Part shown: positions 4,016 through 6,507 of the stretch, piece after piece
How the letters are laid out: each line of letters opens with the position of its first letter
How positions within the stretch are numbered: the stretch's first letter is position 1
From: JBOHRE01 sp050732635
GTDB lineage: Bacteria; Gemmatimonadota; Gemmatimonadetes; Longimicrobiales; RSA9
Length of the DNA: 6,507 bases
Assembly (NCBI GenBank): GCA_050732635.1
Contig: JBOHRE010000142.1
Location: forward strand, 1-6,507
Reading direction: 5' to 3'
The notes under the pieces: generated by a model
The model's input: the letters and a program-made list of their open reading frames with translations, nothing else
Told to the model about the DNA's origin: nothing
Database searches by the model: none
Translations under genes and position numbers: made by a program

Positions 4016-6457
4016 ATGAGTGCGCATCGTAACGTCATTGGCCTGGCCGCCGTCATCGCGCTGCTGGCGCAGGGCACCCGCTCTGCTACGGCGCAGGACG
4101 CCTATCGGCTGCCACCGGCTCCCATACCCGAGATCCTCGAGGCGCCGCCGATGCCGCGCGTGCTCGTCGCGCCTGACCGCGAGCGCCTGCTGCTCATGGA
4201 GCAGCCCAGCATGCCCGGCATCGACGAGCTCGCGCAACCCATGCTGCGGCTCGCCGGCCTGCGTCTCAACCCGGCCACCAACGCGCGCTTTGGTGCCGGC
4301 GGCATCACGGGGCTGCGCCTGAAGTCCATCGCGGACGGGATGGAACAGCGCATCGAGACGCCGGCTGGCGCCGAGATCGACAACGTGCTCTGGTCGCCCG
4401 ACGGCGACCGCATCGCGTTCACGGTGGTGCGCGAAAGCGGCCTCGAGCTCTGGCTCGCCGGCGCCGAGGATGGCCGCTCCCGCCAGCTCACCGAGCCGGT
4501 GCTGAACGGCGTGATGGGCGCGCCGTGCGACTGGCAGCCTTCGGGCGACGCGCTGCTCTGCCGGCTGGTGCCGGAGGGCCGTGGCGAGCCGCCTGCCGAA
4601 TCGCTCGTCCCCAGCGGACCGGTGATCCAGGAGTCCAGCGGCCGCAGCGCGCCGGTACGCACCTATCAGGACCTCCTCGAGGATCCCTACGACGCCGCGC
4701 TGTTCGAGCACTATGCGACGGCGCAGCTCGCGCGCGTCGACGCCGCCAGCGGCGCCGTGACGCCGCTCGGTCGACCCGCGCTATTTCGGGCTTCGGAGCT
4801 CTCGCCCGACGGCCGCTTCATACTCGTGGACCGGGTGCTCGAGCCGTTTTCCTATCTCGTGACGGTTTGGTCGTTCCCGCATCAGATCGAGATCTGGAGC
4901 GCTGCGGACGGCGCGCTCGTGCGCGAGATCGCCAGCCTGCCACTCGCCGAGGAGGTGCCGATCCGCGGCGTGCCGACCGGCCCGCGCTCCGTGCAGTGGC
5001 GCCCGCTCCAGGACGCCACGCTCGTCTGGACCGAGGCGCTCGACGAAGGCGATCCGGATCGCCCGGCCGAGCACCGTGATCGGATCCTCCAGCTCGCCCA
5101 GCCGTTCACCGGCGAACCGGCCGAGTGGCTGCGGCTCGGCCAGCGGTATGCCGGCATCTACTGGGGCGAGGACGGCCTCGCACTGATCAGCGACTTCGAC
5201 CGCGAGCGACGCTGGCGCCGCACCTTCATCGCCAACGCCGACCAGACCGGCCAGCCGTTGCGCACGCTCTGGGATCGCAGCGCGGAGGACGCCTACGACG
5301 ACCCCGGCAGACCGCTCATGGAACGCACCCGACGTGGCGAGTGGGTGCTGATCGAGGACGACGGCGCCATCTACCTCGCCGGCGACGGCGCGACGCCCGA
5401 GGGCGAGCGTCCGTTCCTGGATCGGCTCGACCTCGAGTCGCTCCGCAGCGAGCGGCTCTGGCGCAGCGACACGGAGCACTTCGAGGAGGTCGTCGCGCTG
5501 CTCGATGACGACGCCGACCGCGTCCTCACGCGTCGCGAGTCGCGCACCGAGCCGCCCAACTATTTCGTGCGCGACCGCGCCGCCGACGAGCTCGTCGCGC
5601 TCACCGACTTCGAGGACCCGATGCCGCAGCTGCGCGGCATCGACAAGCGGCTGCTGGTCTATACCCGCGACGACGGCGTCACGCTCTCCGGCGAGCTCTA
5701 CCTGCCGCCGGACTACCAGCCCGGAACCCGGCTGCCGGTCGTGGTCTGGGCCTACCCGCGCGAGTTCGCGGACCCCGACGCCGCAGGGCAGGTGCGCGCC
5801 GCACCGAACCGCTTCGACGTCTGGCGCGGGCCCTCGCACATGTTCTTCCTGACTCAGGGCTATGCCGTGCTCGATGGGCCCGCCATGCCCATCATCGGCG
5901 GCGACACCGCCAACAACACTTACGTCGAGCAGCTCGTCGCCAGTGCGCAGGCCGCCGTCGACACGATCGTCGCCATGGGCATCGCCGACCGCGATCGCAT
6001 CGGTGTCGGTGGCCACAGCTACGGCGCGTTCATGACCGCGAACCTGCTCGCACACAGCGACATCTTCCGCGCCGGCATCGCGCGCAGCGGTGCCTACAAC
6101 CGCACGTTGACCCCGTTTGGCTTCCAGAACGAGACGCGCACGTACTGGGAGGCGCCCGACATCTACTATCGCATGTCGCCGTTCATGAACGCGGCGCTCG
6201 TCGACGAGCCGATGCTCATGATCCACGGCATCGCCGACAACAACTCGGGCACGTTCCCGATCCAGTCCGAGCGCATGTATCACGCGCTGAAGGGGCTCGG
6301 CGCCAGCACGCGGCTCGTCCTGCTACCGCACGAGAGCCACGGCTACCGCGCCAGCGAGTCCGTGCTGCACACGCTCGCTGAGATGATCGCCTGGTTCGAT
6401 ACCTACGTGAAGAACGCACCACCCCGCGAGGATCCCCGCGTGACCTCACGGCCGTAA
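4016..6457 (+). CDS. Exported S9 family serine peptidase, glutamyl endopeptidase (GEP)-like
   Basis: The protein has 813 residues. A Sec signal peptide (NVIGLAAVIALLAQGTRS) ends in ATA, with likely cleavage after Ala26, so the enzyme is probably periplasmic. Residues about 45-520 form a beta-propeller-like domain with repeats such as LWSPDGDRIAF (125-135) and LSPDGRF (262-268). An alpha/beta-hydrolase domain follows from about 545 to the end. The catalytic triad is Ser668 in GGHSYG, Asp741 in IHGIADNNSG and His775 in HESHGY. WAYPREF (578-584), the block NRTLTPFGFQNE (695-706) and LVASAQAAVD match, from memory, plant chloroplast glutamyl endopeptidase almost residue by residue. That supports subfamily S9D and a preference for cleaving after Glu. 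The propeller normally limits access to peptides and small unfolded proteins. It is preceded by a strong Shine-Dalgarno site and a repeat-filled leader and followed by a hairpin, so it is probably transcribed alone. Confidence 0.93.
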   Translation: MSAHRNVIGLAAVIALLAQGTRSATAQDAYRLPPAPIPEILEAPPMPRVLVAPDRERLLLMEQPSMPGIDELAQPMLRLAGLRLNPATNARFGAGGITGLRLKSIADGMEQRIETPAGAEIDNVLWSPDGDRIAFTVVRESGLELWLAGAEDGRSRQLTEPVLNGVMGAPCDWQPSGDALLCRLVPEGRGEPPAESLVPSGPVIQESSGRSAPVRTYQDLLEDPYDAALFEHYATAQLARVDAASGAVTPLGRPALFRASELSPDGRFILVDRVLEPFSYLVTVWSFPHQIEIWSAADGALVREIASLPLAEEVPIRGVPTGPRSVQWRPLQDATLVWTEALDEGDPDRPAEHRDRILQLAQPFTGEPAEWLRLGQRYAGIYWGEDGLALISDFDRERRWRRTFIANADQTGQPLRTLWDRSAEDAYDDPGRPLMERTRRGEWVLIEDDGAIYLAGDGATPEGERPFLDRLDLESLRSERLWRSDTEHFEEVVALLDDDADRVLTRRESRTEPPNYFVRDRAADELVALTDFEDPMPQLRGIDKRLLVYTRDDGVTLSGELYLPPDYQPGTRLPVVVWAYPREFADPDAAGQVRAAPNRFDVWRGPSHMFFLTQGYAVLDGPAMPIIGGDTANNTYVEQLVASAQAAVDTIVAMGIADRDRIGVGGHSYGAFMTANLLAHSDIFRAGIARSGAYNRTLTPFGFQNETRTYWEAPDIYYRMSPFMNAALVDEPMLMIHGIADNNSGTFPIQSERMYHALKGLGASTRLVLLPHESHGYRASESVLHTLAEMIAWFDTYVKNAPPREDPRVTSRP

Positions 6458-6474
6458 CGCGCCCGAGGGCCCGT

Positions 6475-6507
6475 CGCCGCGGCAGCAGCCAGTGATCTGC
6501 CGCGGCG
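6475..6507 (+). terminator. Perfect 11-bp inverted repeat after the peptidase gene
   Basis: CGCCGCGGCAG at 6475-6485 and CTGCCGCGGCG at 6497-6507 are exact reverse complements around an 11-base loop. The hairpin begins 17 bases after the TAA stop and is very stable, which fits transcription termination. The window ends at the last base of the right arm, so a T-run and any longer stem cannot be judged. Confidence 0.55.

Noticed and set aside
4011..4019. A two-codon leader ORF (ATG ACA TGA) overlapping the peptidase start
   Set aside because: It sits too close to the AGGAGG site for efficient initiation and is most likely chance. The ATG at 4016 has the proper spacing.
4781..6283. A 500-codon open frame on the minus strand
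   Set aside because: It lies wholly antisense to the S9 peptidase, whose catalytic motifs fix the coding frame. GC-rich coding DNA commonly leaves such frames open, and its translation shows no family motif.

Overview
The window is GC-rich DNA from a Gram-negative (diderm) bacterium. The evidence is one predicted outer-membrane beta-barrel protein, exported proteins with Sec-type signals, and GC-biased third codon positions throughout. The EF-P sequence (PGNLRA at the tip of domain I, where many bacteria have PGKG) and the type of barrel protein remind me of Gemmatimonadota or Acidobacteriota. That placement is a recollection, not a computed result, and a gammaproteobacterium is not excluded.

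Five protein genes are supported. From left to right: (1) a lipid kinase of the diacylglycerol kinase/YegS type, cut at its 5' end by the window edge (1-921, +); (2) translation elongation factor P, efp (1084-1644, +); (3) an outer-membrane protein of unknown function on the minus strand (1656-2978), convergent with efp with an 11-base gap; (4) a HmuY-family, membrane-anchored protein (3094-3702, +), divergent from gene 3 across about 115 bases; (5) a large exported serine peptidase of family S9, closely resembling plant chloroplast glutamyl endopeptidase (4016-6457, +).

The genes do not form an obvious operon. The lipid kinase and efp share a strand but are separated by 162 bases of structured DNA. 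Genes 3 and 4 share a divergent control region and may be co-regulated envelope proteins. The S9 peptidase has its own strong ribosome binding site and a 313-base leader/intergenic region.

The most unusual content is non-coding. The 313 bases before the peptidase hold two tandem copies of an 81-86 base unit plus an inverted copy of its 27-base core, so either direct copy can pair with the inverted one. A degraded relative of the core follows the lipid kinase stop. The efp leader adds a 12-bp hairpin and a heptanucleotide tandem repeat in place of a Shine-Dalgarno sequence. The window ends in an 11-bp perfect inverted repeat that probably terminates the peptidase transcript. I saw no RNA genes, CRISPR array, insertion sequence or recognised defence or biosynthetic system.
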